Shown here in pieces: positions 28,535-40,981 of a DNA stretch of 64,000 nucleotides. Every line of letters begins with the position of its first letter. The stretch's first letter is position 1. The notes beneath the pieces are model-generated. The model was not told the origin of the DNA. It saw only the letters and a list, made by a program, of their open reading frames with translations, and did no database searches. The stretch lies in assembly GCF_014252435.1 (NCBI RefSeq), contig NZ_CP059220.1, forward strand, positions 496,001 through 560,000, written 5' to 3'. The DNA comes from Blattabacterium cuenoti (GTDB lineage: Bacteria > Bacteroidota > Bacteroidia > Flavobacteriales > Blattabacteriaceae). A program made the position numbers and the translations under genes.

Positions 28535-29287
28535 ATGTTTACAAAACAAAAAAAAATAAGATTAAATCATTTCTTATCTTGTGCAGGAATTTCATCTAGA
28601 AGAAAATCGGATTTATTAATTCAATCAGGATCCGTAGAGGTTAATGGAAAGATTATTACTAAATTAGGTACCATAATTAATACAAAAGATATCGTAAAAT
28701 TTAATGGAGAAACTATTAAAATTGAAAAAAAAATTTATTTGTTAATAGATAAACCTAAAGGTTTTATTACAACAACTAAAGATCAATTTCATAGAAAAAC
28801 GGTGATGAACTTAATTCCTCATGATTTGATAAAGTATAGGTTATTTCCCGTAGGAAGATTGGATCGATTAACAACTGGTCTTTTACTTCTTACAAATGAT
28901 GGTCAAATATCCGAAAAATTAACTCATCCAAAACACCGTATACAGAAAATTTATCGTGTTTTATTAAATCAAGAAATAGAATCAAAAGATATATATAAAA
29001 TCAAAAAAGAAAAAATTTTTTTGAAAGAAGGAAGAATAAAAATTAATTTTATATATAAAGGTTATTTGAAAAACGAAATAAAAATTGGATTATATTTAGG
29101 ATGGAATAAAATTATTAAACGAATTTTCAAAAAATTGAATTACGATGTCATTCAATTAGATCGTATAAATTTTGGAGGATTAACTAGAAAACATCTGAAA
29201 AAAAAAATTTTTATTCGATTAAGTAATCATGAAGTTATAAATATTTTGAATCAAAATTTTGTACATGAAAAGAATAATTATCATTAA
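28535..29287 (+). CDS. Pseudouridine synthase of the RsuA/RluB/E/F family
   Basis: 250 residues: N-terminal S4 RNA-binding domain (IRLNHFLSCAGISSRRKSD, SVEVNGKII) and pseudouridine synthase domain with VGRLDRLTTGLLLLTNDG (catalytic Asp in RLD). The substrate, 23S or 16S rRNA, cannot be told from sequence; RluB-like is most likely by length and neighbourhood. The 3' end overlaps aroQ by 23 bp. Confidence 0.9.
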   Translation: MFTKQKKIRLNHFLSCAGISSRRKSDLLIQSGSVEVNGKIITKLGTIINTKDIVKFNGETIKIEKKIYLLIDKPKGFITTTKDQFHRKTVMNLIPHDLIKYRLFPVGRLDRLTTGLLLLTNDGQISEKLTHPKHRIQKIYRVLLNQEIESKDIYKIKKEKIFLKEGRIKINFIYKGYLKNEIKIGLYLGWNKIIKRIFKKLNYDVIQLDRINFGGLTRKHLKKKIFIRLSNHEVINILNQNFVHEKNNYH

Positions 29288-29690
29288 TGGTCCTAATTTA
29301 AATCTCTTAGGAATAAGAGAAACAAAATTTTATGGAACGGAAAATTTTCATGAATATATTCATCAAGTAAAAAAAAAAAAAATATTTTCTAATATAAATA
29401 TTGATTGTTATCAATATAATTGCGAAGGAAAAATTATAGATATGTTACATCAAATAGGATTTAATTCTGATGGCATTTTATTGAATGCAGGAGCGTATAC
29501 TCATACTTCTATTGCTATTGCAGATGCTATTAAATCCATTACAACTCCAGTAGTGGAAATTCATATATCCAATATATATTCTAGAGAAATTTTTCGAAAA
29601 AAATCATTTTTATCTTCTGTTTGTAACGGAACTATTTTTGGATTTGGATTAAAATCTTATGAATTAGGAATAATGAGCTTTTTTTTGTAA
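29265..29690 (+). CDS. aroQ: 3-dehydroquinate dehydratase, type II
   Basis: Third step of the shikimate pathway to chorismate and aromatic amino acids. 141 residues from the ATG at 29265 (MKRIIIINGPNLNLLGIRE); a TTG two codons earlier is less likely. The catalytic Tyr lies in TKFYGTENF, the loop Arg in LGIRE; LNAGAYTHTSIAIADAI and EIHISNIYSREIFRKKS hold the conserved His and Arg. Active residues look complete. The last 27 bp overlap the convergent engB gene. Confidence 0.95.
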   Translation: MKRIIIINGPNLNLLGIRETKFYGTENFHEYIHQVKKKKIFSNINIDCYQYNCEGKIIDMLHQIGFNSDGILLNAGAYTHTSIAIADAIKSITTPVVEIHISNIYSREIFRKKSFLSSVCNGTIFGFGLKSYELGIMSFFL

Positions 29691-30278
29691 TTGATTTAAT
29701 TCTTCTATATATTGTTTCATATTTTTGATCCCCAGTTTTTTTTTTGAAGATATTTTAAAATATTTAGGATAAATCATTTTTTTTTTCATTTTAGAAAAAT
29801 ATGATACAATATGATGATCAAGAATATTCATATTTTTTAATTTATCAACTTTTGTAAAAACAATACAAAATTTGATTTTTTTTTTGTTTAAAAAATTTAT
29901 AAAATTTATATCAATTTTTTGCATCAAAATTCTACAATCTATTAATAAAAATAAACAGGTTATAGTTTTTCTATAAAAAATATAATCTATAATTAGTTTA
30001 TTATTTGTTTTCTTAAGGTATTTATTAGAAGAAAAACCATAACCTGGCAAGTCTATTAAATACCACTCTTGATTTATTATAAAATGATTAATCAATTTTG
30101 TACTTCCCGGATGGGAGGAAACTCGTGCTATCGATCTTCGATTGGTGATACAATTTATTAAACTAGATTTTCCTACATTAGATCTTCCTGCAAAAGCATA
30201 CTCAGGATAATTCTTATTAACAATAAATTGATTAATATCAGATATACTCTTTTTAAATTTTACAGAAAATATTTTCAT
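29664..30278 (-). CDS. engB: Ribosome biogenesis GTP-binding protein EngB (YsxC/YihA)
   Basis: GTPase needed in assembly of the 50S subunit. 204 residues. P-loop FAGRSNVGKSSLIN, G2 SSHPGSTKLINHF, G3 DLPGYGF, G4 FTKVDKL are all in place. The 3' end is convergent with aroQ (27-bp overlap) and the 5' end overlaps the hydrolase gene by 26 bp. Confidence 0.94.
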   Translation of the reverse strand: MKIFSVKFKKSISDINQFIVNKNYPEYAFAGRSNVGKSSLINCITNRRSIARVSSHPGSTKLINHFIINQEWYLIDLPGYGFSSNKYLKKTNNKLIIDYIFYRKTITCLFLLIDCRILMQKIDINFINFLNKKKIKFCIVFTKVDKLKNMNILDHHIVSYFSKMKKKMIYPKYFKISSKKKLGIKNMKQYIEELNQLQKKAHYS

Positions 30279-31035
30279 GATTCAAATTAAATTGAGAAAG
30301 CCATTTTTCCATAATTATTGTGAATGTTTTAGGATGTTCCATCATAGGAACATGTCCACATTTATCAATCCAATATAAATCCGAATTGGGTAATAATTTA
30401 TGAAATAAGTTTGCAACATCTGGAGGAGTAATATAATCTTGTTTTCCCCAAATTAAGCAAATCGGAATATGAATCAAAGATAAATCTTTAGACATATTAT
30501 ATTTCATGGAACTTCTTGCCATATATAAAATTTTTATTCCTTTTTTTTTATCATTTACAATATGAAAAATTTCATCCACTAGTTCTTTAGTTGCTATACT
30601 AGGATTATAAAATACTTCTTGTGATTTTTTCTTAATATATTCATAATTTTCTCTTTTAGGAAAATGAGATCCAAAAGATTTTTCAAATAAACCAGAACTA
30701 CCAGTTAATACTAGAGAATGAACCAAATCCATGTTATTTTTTGCTATAATTAAGGCTATATGACCTCCTAACGAATTTCCAATCAAAGTCACTTTTCTTA
30801 CTCCTATTTCAATTAAAAATTCAATTATATAATTAGATATGCTATATATATTTGTTAAAAATAGAGGTCTATTATAAAGAGGAAGAAAGGGAAAAATGAC
30901 TTCATAACCTATTTTGGGAAAAAAATCTAATACATATTTAAAATTACTTAATCCACCCATTAAACCATGAAGCAATACTAATGGATGACCTCTTCCTTTT
31001 TTTATATGAGGATATTTTTTATTAACAGAATCCAT
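30253..31035 (-). CDS. Alpha/beta-fold hydrolase
   Basis: 260-residue hydrolase with oxyanion HG turn (VLLHGLMGGLSNF), nucleophile elbow LIGNSLGGHIALI (Ser), catalytic Asp in LIWGKQDYITPP and catalytic His in DKCGHVPMMEHP. Substrate unknown; a related hydrolase lies next to engB in many flavobacteria. It is probably translated as a unit with rnc upstream and engB downstream. Confidence 0.88.
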   Translation of the reverse strand: MDSVNKKYPHIKKGRGHPLVLLHGLMGGLSNFKYVLDFFPKIGYEVIFPFLPLYNRPLFLTNIYSISNYIIEFLIEIGVRKVTLIGNSLGGHIALIIAKNNMDLVHSLVLTGSSGLFEKSFGSHFPKRENYEYIKKKSQEVFYNPSIATKELVDEIFHIVNDKKKGIKILYMARSSMKYNMSKDLSLIHIPICLIWGKQDYITPPDVANLFHKLLPNSDLYWIDKCGHVPMMEHPKTFTIIMEKWLSQFNLNHENIFCKI

Positions 31036-31040
31036 ATGAT

Positions 31041-31760
31041 TTAATTTTTTTTTTTTCTTTTTAAAAGAAGAAAATAAGCTTTTTTTGCAGCTATTTCTTC
31101 TGATGTTTTTTTTGAAAAACCAACACCTTGAGTGTGAATATTGGATTCCGATATTGTAAATATGGATATATAAGTCATATTATTTTTATTTTTTTCATCC
31201 AAAAAAGTATTAAAATTAATTGAAAATTTATTTTTTTGACACCATTCTATCATCCATACCTTATAACGAAATATTTCACCCTGAATTTTCGAAAAATTAA
31301 TATGGTTATGTAATATTTTTTCATATACAAAATTCTTACATTTTTGATATCCTATTTCTAAATAAACGAATCCAATTAAAGCTTCTAATGTATTTCCTAA
31401 TACATTATTATTAGATATCATGGTTTTATCTAAAAAAATATCGTATATAGTCAATTTTTTAGACAGTTCATTTAAATTTTTTCTACAAACTATTTTTGAT
31501 CGTATTTGAGTTAATTCTCCTTCTTTTTTTTCAGGATATTTTTCACATAAAATATGGGATATAATAGTATTTAAAACGGAATCTCCTAAAAATTCTAATC
31601 TTTGAAAATTAAAAAAATATTTTTCATGTATATGACTTTTTTTTTCATAAAAATTATATACAAAAACATCTATTAAGGAATTGATATTTTTTGGAGAAAA
31701 TCCTAATATTTTTTTAATTTTTCTAAATAAAACAGATATTTCTTGTTTTTTGAACATCAT
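31041..31760 (-). CDS. rnc: Ribonuclease III
   Basis: Cuts double-stranded RNA in rRNA maturation. 239 residues. The signature RLEFLGDSVLNTII carries catalytic acidic residues, with the second acidic site in NTLEALIGFVYLEIG. A double-stranded-RNA-binding domain follows at about 160-238, ending EEIAAKKAYFLLL. Fits the flavobacterial order acpP-fabF-rnc on the minus strand. Confidence 0.94.
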   Translation of the reverse strand: MMFKKQEISVLFRKIKKILGFSPKNINSLIDVFVYNFYEKKSHIHEKYFFNFQRLEFLGDSVLNTIISHILCEKYPEKKEGELTQIRSKIVCRKNLNELSKKLTIYDIFLDKTMISNNNVLGNTLEALIGFVYLEIGYQKCKNFVYEKILHNHINFSKIQGEIFRYKVWMIEWCQKNKFSINFNTFLDEKNKNNMTYISIFTISESNIHTQGVGFSKKTSEEIAAKKAYFLLLKRKKKN

Positions 31761-31780
31761 GTTATGAAAATCACATTGAT

Positions 31781-33043
31781 TTATTTTTTAAATAAAATAC
31801 AAACATTATGACCTCCAAAACCAAAAGTATTACATATACTAATTTTTACTTTTTTTCGAATAGATTGATTTGGTGTTAATCTAATTTTTGAGTCTATATT
31901 TTCATCTTGATGAAATAGATTGATAGTAGGAGGAATGATTCCTTTAGTTAAAGGAAGTATTGAAGCAATAGATTCTATCGCTCCAGCAGCACCTAATAAA
32001 TGACCTGTCATTGATTTTGTGGAATTAATATCTATATCAAATATTTTATCAGAAAAAACATTTTGAATAGCGTTTATTTCTGCTATATCTCCTAATTTAG
32101 TGGAAGTACCATGAGAATTAATATGATCTACTTCCTCATATTTAATGCATGCATCATTTATAGCCGTTTTCATAGCTAACATAATCCCTTTTCCTTTTGG
32201 ATGTGGTTTTGTTACATGAAACGCATCTCCAGACAATCCAACTCCCCCTATTTCAGCATAAATGAATGCATCTCTATTTTTAGCATGTTTATATTCTTCA
32301 AGAATAAGACAACCTGATCCTTCTCCTAAAACAAAACCATCTCTATCTCGATCAAAAGGTCTAGAAGCCGATTGAAAATCATCATTTCTAGTTGATAATG
32401 CATGTAAAGCATTAAATCCACCTACTCCACTTTGTGTTATAGCAGCTTCTGATCCTCCAGCTATCATTACGTCTGCTTTTCCTAAACATATTAAATGATA
32501 AGCATCTACTATTGCATGAGAAGAAGAAGCACAAGAAGATACTGTGGCATAATTAGGTCCATGTAATCCATATCTCATGGATATATAACCGGCAGTAATA
32601 TCTATTAACATTTTAGGAATAAAAAAAGGACTAAATCTGGGTATATAACCGTTTATAATATAATCCGATATAGATTCTTCTAAATTTAAAAGACCTCCAA
32701 TACCAGAAGACCAAACAACTCCAATTCTTTCTTTTTTTTCTTTAGAAAAATCAATCCCACTATTTTCTATTGCTTCATTAGAAGAAATGATTCCATATTG
32801 AGCACATGGATCCAATTTTTTAATTTCTTTTTTACTAAAATAAAGACGAGGGTCATAATTTTTTATTTCACATGCAAATTTTGTTTTATATTTTTTAGTA
32901 TTAAAATAGGTAATTGGAGCTGTACCACTTTTTCCATTAATGAGAGAAATCCAATATTCCTCTACATTATTTCCTATTGGAGTAATGGTTCCAATACCAG
33001 TAATAACTACTTTTTTGAAAAAATTTTCATATTTATTGTGCAT
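31781..33043 (-). CDS. fabF: 3-oxoacyl-ACP synthase II
   Basis: Elongating condensing enzyme of fatty-acid synthesis. 420 residues, typical. Catalytic Cys in TVSSCASSSHAIVDA, His in INSHGTSTKLGD and TKSMTGHLLGAAGAIE, and C-terminal NTFGFGGHN. All active residues are present. It stands directly downstream of acpP (10 bp) as usual. Confidence 0.96.
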   Translation of the reverse strand: MHNKYENFFKKVVITGIGTITPIGNNVEEYWISLINGKSGTAPITYFNTKKYKTKFACEIKNYDPRLYFSKKEIKKLDPCAQYGIISSNEAIENSGIDFSKEKKERIGVVWSSGIGGLLNLEESISDYIINGYIPRFSPFFIPKMLIDITAGYISMRYGLHGPNYATVSSCASSSHAIVDAYHLICLGKADVMIAGGSEAAITQSGVGGFNALHALSTRNDDFQSASRPFDRDRDGFVLGEGSGCLILEEYKHAKNRDAFIYAEIGGVGLSGDAFHVTKPHPKGKGIMLAMKTAINDACIKYEEVDHINSHGTSTKLGDIAEINAIQNVFSDKIFDIDINSTKSMTGHLLGAAGAIESIASILPLTKGIIPPTINLFHQDENIDSKIRLTPNQSIRKKVKISICNTFGFGGHNVCILFKK

Positions 33044-33053
33044 AAAAATCTTT

Positions 33054-33320
33054 CTATTCAGATTTTTTTTCTATATTTTTTTTTTCATATATAAGATCTT
33101 TGATAGCTATGATCGCTTCACCAACTGTTGTTATTTTTTCAGCTTTTTCATCAGAAATGCTAATATCAAATTCTTTTTCAAATTCCATAATGAGTTCTAC
33201 TATATCTAATGAATCTGCACCTAAATCATTCGTAAAACTAGAGTTAGAAAAAATTTCTTTTTTTTCTACACTGAGTTTATCCATAATAAGAGAATAAACT
33301 ATAGATTCAATATCAGACAT
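33054..33320 (-). CDS. acpP: Acyl carrier protein
   Basis: Carries acyl chains on 4'-phosphopantetheine. I start at the ATG at 33320 ([16 protein letters not shown]), 88 residues, matching flavobacterial ACPs; an ATG at 33329 would add MKY. The modified serine is in [12 protein letters not shown]. The tail KKNIEKKSE is slightly longer and more basic than usual. First gene of an acpP-fabF-rnc run. Confidence 0.95.
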   Translation of the reverse strand: MSDIESIVYSLIMDKLSVEKKEIFSNSSFTNDLGADSLDIVELIMEFEKEFDISISDEKAEKITTVGEAIIAIKDLIYEKKNIEKKSE

Positions 33321-33659
33321 ATATTTCATAATTTTATTTATAACAACAAAATTAGTAAACTTTTATAAATCACATATAAAAATTTTTTTTCAAAAAATGG
33401 AAAAATAATATATGTATTTTTTTATATCATTTAAATAAATGCACAATAAATATTCTTCATCAAAAATTTGAAAATAATTCTTTTCAAAGATCATAAATTT
33501 CCATAATCATGAGAAATAAACTCAAATGTGATATATATGTTTCAAATGTATGATGGATATGTTTAACATTTCCATTTCTCTATTTATATAATATATAATT
33601 TCAATGAACATATCAATGTTTACATTTTATATAAAGAAAATAAATCTTATAATTTTTTA

Positions 33660-34448
33660 TGAATATGGATAAAAAAACAATTAGATTTTGATTTATAACA
33701 AAATATAACACTAAAACAGTATGATAGTATGCTATAAAAACAAAATGTCGATTGATTTACTTCAATATAATTTATATTAAATATATTATAATTGGTTAAT
33801 AACAAAATTTGAAAAATTCATATTTTTCAACATTTGGAAAAAAAAACGTAGATTTTAATTTAATCAAAATGCAATAAACCGATAAATCAAGTCAATACCC
33901 ATTATTCTATAAAAAAAGAATTAGACAAAATATGAACATATAGAACAATCAATATTTTGATTACTACTTCCGTAAATAAAAAAAAGGATAAATTATCAAA
34001 AATTTCTATTTTTTAGGTCATACGGAATACTTATAAAGTATATTATCAAAAGAATCATGAATAATGATTATATTATTCATAATTAAAAATGAATGAATGA
34101 AAAAATTATATATCATAATATAAAATAAATCAAAATTGAATATACAAAAAAATCATAAAATTTATTTATTTTTTTTGAAAATATCTTATAATGAAATTTT
34201 TCATACAAAATGATAAAATATCTGTTTTTATGGATATAATTCTGATTTAGGATAAAATAGATTCATAGAATATAAATAATAAACGAAATGAAAACTAGTT
34301 TTTCCAATTTTATGTAAAAAAAAATATTTCCTATTCGGACCTGATTTGTGTAATTGATGAATCTGTTTTGAACAAATTTATTTTTAGTGCTATAAAAATA
34401 TTTACAAATGATATTATTCAAAAAGAATAACAAATCATTCATTTTTAA
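33660..34448 (+). pseudogene. pdxA: Remains of pdxA (4-hydroxythreonine-4-phosphate dehydrogenase)
   Basis: This gap of more than 1.1 kb between acpP and atpC has no intact reading frame, but plus-strand fragments match PdxA in order and spacing. FNIWKKK is at about 33826, NQVNTHYSIKKELDKI at about 33895-33940, and ITTSVNKKKDKLSKISIF at about 33960 corresponds to TAPINK. GHTEYL follows at 34018 in a shifted frame, a vital family motif, then SKES before a stop and IMIILFI. KKKYFLFGP is at about 34318-34342. The distance between GHTEYL and FGP (about 318 bp) agrees with about 106-108 residues in intact PdxA. Stops and frameshifts are many. The N-terminus is too decayed to place. PdxA makes the B6 ring precursor. 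Confidence 0.6.
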
Positions 34449-36232
<1,784 letters not shown>

Positions 36233-36288
36233 TCAAAAAATCATTCATATATTTGCATTTATAAATGTAAGAGAAAAGATATAAAATT

Positions 36289-37227
36289 TTGAAAATTTAT
36301 TCGTTAATTGAAGAATTTTCTTCTTCATATCCATGTGTCTTTACATTTGGATTTTTTGATGGAGTTCATATAGGACATCAAAGAATCATTCAAAATTTAG
36401 TTGTAAATAAAAAAAAAAAATACTGTTCAGTTTTATTGACTTTTAATCCTCATCCACAAGAAATATTATATCCAAACAAAAAATTTTATTATCTAAATAC
36501 TCTTTCAGAAAGAATATCTAATTTAAAAAATACTGGAATCGAACATTTAATCATTCATCCTTTTACAAGAATTTTTTCAAAATTGAGTACAAAAATTTTT
36601 TATCAAAAAATATTACATTATAAATTGAATATTGATAAAATGATTGTTGGATATGATTTTCATATTGGAAAAAATAGAAGAAATTCTTACAACGAACTCA
36701 AAATTCTTTCTCAAAAAAAGAAATTTCGATTATATAAAATACCTCCATTCCAACTTCAAAACAAAATAATTAGTTCTACTGAGATACGAAAATCTCTTTT
36801 ATTAGGAAATTTAGAATGGGCAAATGAATCTTTAGGTTATTTCTATACATTGTCTGGATATGTTGTAAGAGGAATAGGATTAGGAAAAGTAATGAAATAT
36901 CCAACGGCTAATTTCATAGTTGATTCAAAAAAATTAGTACCAAAACGGGGGGTTTATGCAGTTCAAATACATTATGTCAATCAAATATACAAAGGTATGT
37001 TAAATATAGGATTAAATCCTACTATACATCATAAGAATCGAAAAACAAAACTAGAAGTTCATATATTCAATTTTTTTCAAGAAATTTATGGAAAAAAAAT
37101 AAAAATATCAATGATTAAAATTATACGAGAGGAAATTCAATTCCAATCTATTAATGAATTAAAAAATCAAATTATTAAAGACGAATACAAAATTAAAACA
37201 TTTTTCAAAATGAAAAATGTTTCTTAA
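36289..37227 (+). CDS. ribF: Bifunctional riboflavin kinase / FAD synthetase
   Basis: Makes FMN then FAD from riboflavin. 312 residues, TTG start at 36289. The FAD-synthetase half has FGFFDGVHIGHQRII and STEIRKSLLLGN; the kinase half has VRGIGLGKVMKYPTANF and RGVYAV, then IGLNPTIH. Full length and intact. Precedes the AddB-like gene by 18 bp. Confidence 0.94.
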   Translation: MKIYSLIEEFSSSYPCVFTFGFFDGVHIGHQRIIQNLVVNKKKKYCSVLLTFNPHPQEILYPNKKFYYLNTLSERISNLKNTGIEHLIIHPFTRIFSKLSTKIFYQKILHYKLNIDKMIVGYDFHIGKNRRNSYNELKILSQKKKFRLYKIPPFQLQNKIISSTEIRKSLLLGNLEWANESLGYFYTLSGYVVRGIGLGKVMKYPTANFIVDSKKLVPKRGVYAVQIHYVNQIYKGMLNIGLNPTIHHKNRKTKLEVHIFNFFQEIYGKKIKISMIKIIREEIQFQSINELKNQIIKDEYKIKTFFKMKNVS

Positions 37228-37245
37228 AAAGGTTTTATATATATC

Positions 37246-39920
37246 GTGAAAAAAAAAATCTATCAAATAATCAAAAAACATATTGCATTATTCAAAAAAC
37301 AAAATTCTAATAATAGAAAATTAATATTTCTATCTAAGGATTTAGATATTATAGAATATATAAAGGATGAATATCATTGTTTATTTAAAAAAATCAATAC
37401 TAAATTTTTTACAATAGAAAAATTTTTAGAATTGATTTCTAAAAAGAAAAAATTGGATCAATTTCATCTTTTTTTTTATTTTATTTCGATTCTAAAAAAA
37501 GATCATTTTGATAAGAATGAATTAGTGAAGTTTATTAGACTTACTCCTAAAATATTAAATGATTTTCAATATATTGATTTTAATATGATGAATATTCATC
37601 ATGTTTTTCATTCCATTATATCTACAGAAAAAATAAAACAATGGAATTCAAATTTTTTTGATCAAAAAAAAATACTTTTTTGGAAAAAAATGAATCAATA
37701 TTATCATATTTTACAATCTAAATTATTAGAAAAAGGATTGACATATCAAGGGTTAATGTATAAAAAATCTATTGATTATTTAGATAACTTTCTATCACAT
37801 AACTTAAATGTAGAACTAATTTTTTTTTTCGAAAAAATTTAATTTTCGATAAATGGGAAAAAAAATTAGTAAAAAGAATAGATCAAAACAATCAATGTTT
37901 TATATATAAATTATGTGATAATACAAAATATTTCAAATATAATAGGAATCCTACTCATAATATTTTCAATAATAAAAAAATAGAAATTTTAAATAAATTG
38001 AGTGTTATTGGTGTTTCAAAAGAAATAGAACAAATAAAAATAGTAGAAAATATCATAAAAAAAACAATCAATAATAAAAATCCATTCAAAAAAATATTGA
38101 TAATTCCATCAGATCATTCTTTATTGATTCCTTTAATATATTCTATTAGAAATGTTTTCAATATTCAATCATCCATTCATATCCATTTTCCTTTAAAAGA
38201 TATACCTCTTCATTATACTTTTCAAGTAATATTTGAATTTTTAATACAACAAAATAAATTCAACAAAATTGAAACAAAATATGTAAAAAAAATATTTTTA
38301 GATAGATATATTCAAAATATTTTTATCAAAAACAATTTTATAATAAAAAAATTACTACATAATAATAATTCATATTTTATTTCCAAACAATTAATAGAAA
38401 AATATTTAATGAATAACTATCTTCATGTATTGTTCATAAAATCATTGAATATAAAAAAAATATTAAAAATACTAATTAGTTTTATCAGAAAAATCAAAAA
38501 CTTTTTGTATAAAGATATTACTAAACATTATATCGAATTACAGTTTTTATACAAATTAGAGTTGTTATTTTTTCGATTGAAAATATTGGATAGAAAAAAA
38601 ATAATTTCATCATTTATTGTAAATGATCTATTTCACATATACAATGATTTTGTAAAAATGGAAAGCATGGAGTATAGAAACAAAAAATCCCCAAAATTAT
38701 TTTTTACAAGTTTTACAAAAAACTTTATTGAAAAATTTGACATAACTATCATTACTTCTTTCAATGAAAATGTCATCCCTCCTAAAAAAAAAAATTATTC
38801 TTTAATTCCCTATGATATTCAAAAAAAACTAAGAATTCATGACGATTTGATGAGAGAAAAATATTACTTTTCTCATTTTATAAGAATTTATCAATCTTCG
38901 AAAAAAATATTTCTCATATTTAAAAACCAACCAGATGAAATCAATTCTGGAGAAATGAGTTCTTTTATTCACCAATTAAAAATTGGTTATAAAATATCAA
39001 TAAAAAACAAAAATTTTTCATGTTTTCCTAATAAAAAAAAAAAACCAATTTTTATTGAAAAAACAAAATATTTTATCAATCAATTGAATGATTTAAGAAT
39101 ACAAGGTATATCTCCATCTTCTATCATTTTATATAATAAAAATCCTATTCTTTTTTATTCTAAAAAAATCCTGAATCTAAAAAATAAGGAATCTAACTTA
39201 TGCCAATTAAAAATTGGAGAAATGACTCACAAAGTTTTACAACTGATTTATTCTCCTATAAAAGGAAATTACATTACTAATACTTATATTCATCATATGA
39301 AAAAAATAGTTAAGCCAACTATTAAAAAAATTTTATCCGAACAAAAACTTGAAAAAATAAAAAACAATAGACTATATTATTTTCTAATAAAAAATTATAT
39401 AGAACATTTTATCTTATGGGATGAACAAGTGATTCAAAAAGGAAATAAAATATTGATTAAAAATGTAGAACATAAAATATCTAATATTATTCATATTCAA
39501 TCAAAAAAAATTCATTTACATGGAATTATCGATCGAATTGACGAGATTAACGGAGTTAATCGTATTATTGATTATAAAATAGGACTATCTAAAAAAAAAG
39601 ATATAAATATATCTTTTCAACAAAGAAAAGATATATTTACAAATCCAATTTATTCAAATACAATGCAGTTACTCATATATGTTTATTTATGGTTTAATTC
39701 TCATATAAACAATCAAAAATCTATATCAAAAATAGAAATAATTTCTCCTATAAAATATAGAAATAATGTAATAATCAAACCTATTCCTATAAATTTTTTT
39801 TGTGAAAAAAAAACATTTATAACATATAAAGAATATAAAACAAATTTCTTTCCATTCCTTTCTAATAGAATTAACGAAATTTTAAATCCTAAAATTCCAA
39901 TTATAGAAAAAATTTACTAG
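37246..39920 (+). CDS. PD-(D/E)XK nuclease family protein (AddB-like), split by a frameshift at a 10-T run
   Basis: First frame from GTG 37246 runs 198 codons (LTPKILNDFQYIDFNM, ILFWKKMNQYYHILQSKL, LTYQGLMYKKSIDYL), matching the N-terminus of the about 900-residue flavobacterial AddB-like protein. It goes out of frame at the 10-T run 37820-37829. The -1 frame continues at once with RKNLIFDKWEKKLVKRID and is open to 39920. The C-terminal nuclease has SSIILYNKNPILFY, GEMTHKVLQLIY and the catalytic DRIDEINGVNRIIDYK (Asp plus Asp-Tyr-Lys). One extra T would give one protein of about 891 residues. Over 640 residues after the shift are undamaged, so slippage rescue or a recent event is likely. Role by family: DNA end processing in recombination repair. 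Confidence 0.72.
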
Positions 39921-40981
39921 CTTGACAATATCAATTTTTTGATATAATCACCAACTTCATCTGTATTTTTATATGAATTGGGATTGATATCTTTTGTAGA
40001 AAAACCATCTTTTATAGATATTCTAACAGCTTTTTCTAATAATTTTGTTTCTTGAACCATACCAAAATATTCTAACATCATCGATCCTGAAAGAATACAT
40101 CCTAACGGATTTGCTATATTTTTTCCTTTTGCTTGAGGATAAGACCCATGTACAGGTTCAAATAAAGATATTTTTTCTCCTATAGATGCTGAAGGTAACA
40201 ATCCCAAAGAACTACTAATAATACTAGATTCATCCGATAAAATATCTCCAAACATATTTTCCGTTAATATAACATCGAATCTTTTGGGATTCACAATAAT
40301 TTGCATAGCTGCATTGTCTACATATAAAAAATCTAAATTAACTTCAGAATAAGTACACCACATTTTTTTTATAATCTCACGCCATAATCTAGAAGTTTCT
40401 AATACATTAGATTTATCCACTAATGTTAATTTTTTTTTTCTAGAAAGAGCTGATTGAAATGCTAAATGGCCTATTCTTTCAATTTCTCTTTTTGAATAAG
40501 AACAGTAATCATAAGCGGATTCTCCATTATTATATCTTCCTTTTTTCCCATAATAAATTCCTCCTGTTAATTCGCGATATATTACAAAATCAACATTGCT
40601 GAATAATTTTTGATTATTTATATGATAAGCATCATTATCAATTTCTGGATAGGATTTAATTGGACGAATATTACAATATAAATCCATTTTTTTTCGAAGT
40701 TTTAATAATCCATCTTCTGGTCTATTTCCTAAATCATTATTATCGTATTTAGGATCTCCTACACATCCAAATAAAATAGCATCGGATTTATAACAACTAT
40801 TTATAGATTCTTTTGGCATTGGATCTCCAAATTTTTCTATAGCAGATCCTCCAGCTAAAACTTTTGTATAAAAAAATTGATGATTATATTTTAATCCAAT
40901 AGCATTTAGAATTTTAATTGTTTGTTTTATAATTTCAGGTCCTATTCCATCACCTTCTATTACAGAAATATATTTGATCAT
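39917..40981 (-). CDS. leuB: 3-isopropylmalate dehydrogenase
   Basis: Oxidative decarboxylation of 3-isopropylmalate in leucine synthesis. 354 residues. VIEGDGIGPEIIKQT, FRELTGGIYYG (as YRELTGGIYYGKKG), VDKSNVLETSRLWR, DNAAMQIIVNPKRFDVILTE cut by motif N-M-F-G-D-I-L-S-D, and EPVHGSYP are present. Last gene of leuACDB; its 3' end overlaps the convergent AddB-like gene by 4 bp, and it starts one base after leuD ends. Confidence 0.96.
   Translation of the reverse strand: MIKYISVIEGDGIGPEIIKQTIKILNAIGLKYNHQFFYTKVLAGGSAIEKFGDPMPKESINSCYKSDAILFGCVGDPKYDNNDLGNRPEDGLLKLRKKMDLYCNIRPIKSYPEIDNDAYHINNQKLFSNVDFVIYRELTGGIYYGKKGRYNNGESAYDYCSYSKREIERIGHLAFQSALSRKKKLTLVDKSNVLETSRLWREIIKKMWCTYSEVNLDFLYVDNAAMQIIVNPKRFDVILTENMFGDILSDESSIISSSLGLLPSASIGEKISLFEPVHGSYPQAKGKNIANPLGCILSGSMMLEYFGMVQETKLLEKAVRISIKDGFSTKDINPNSYKNTDEVGDYIKKLILSS

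Noticed and set aside
37998-39920. A stand-alone 640-residue nuclease gene
   Set aside because: The same frame is open and family-like back to the T10 run at 37829, so it is the 3' part of the frameshifted AddB-like gene.
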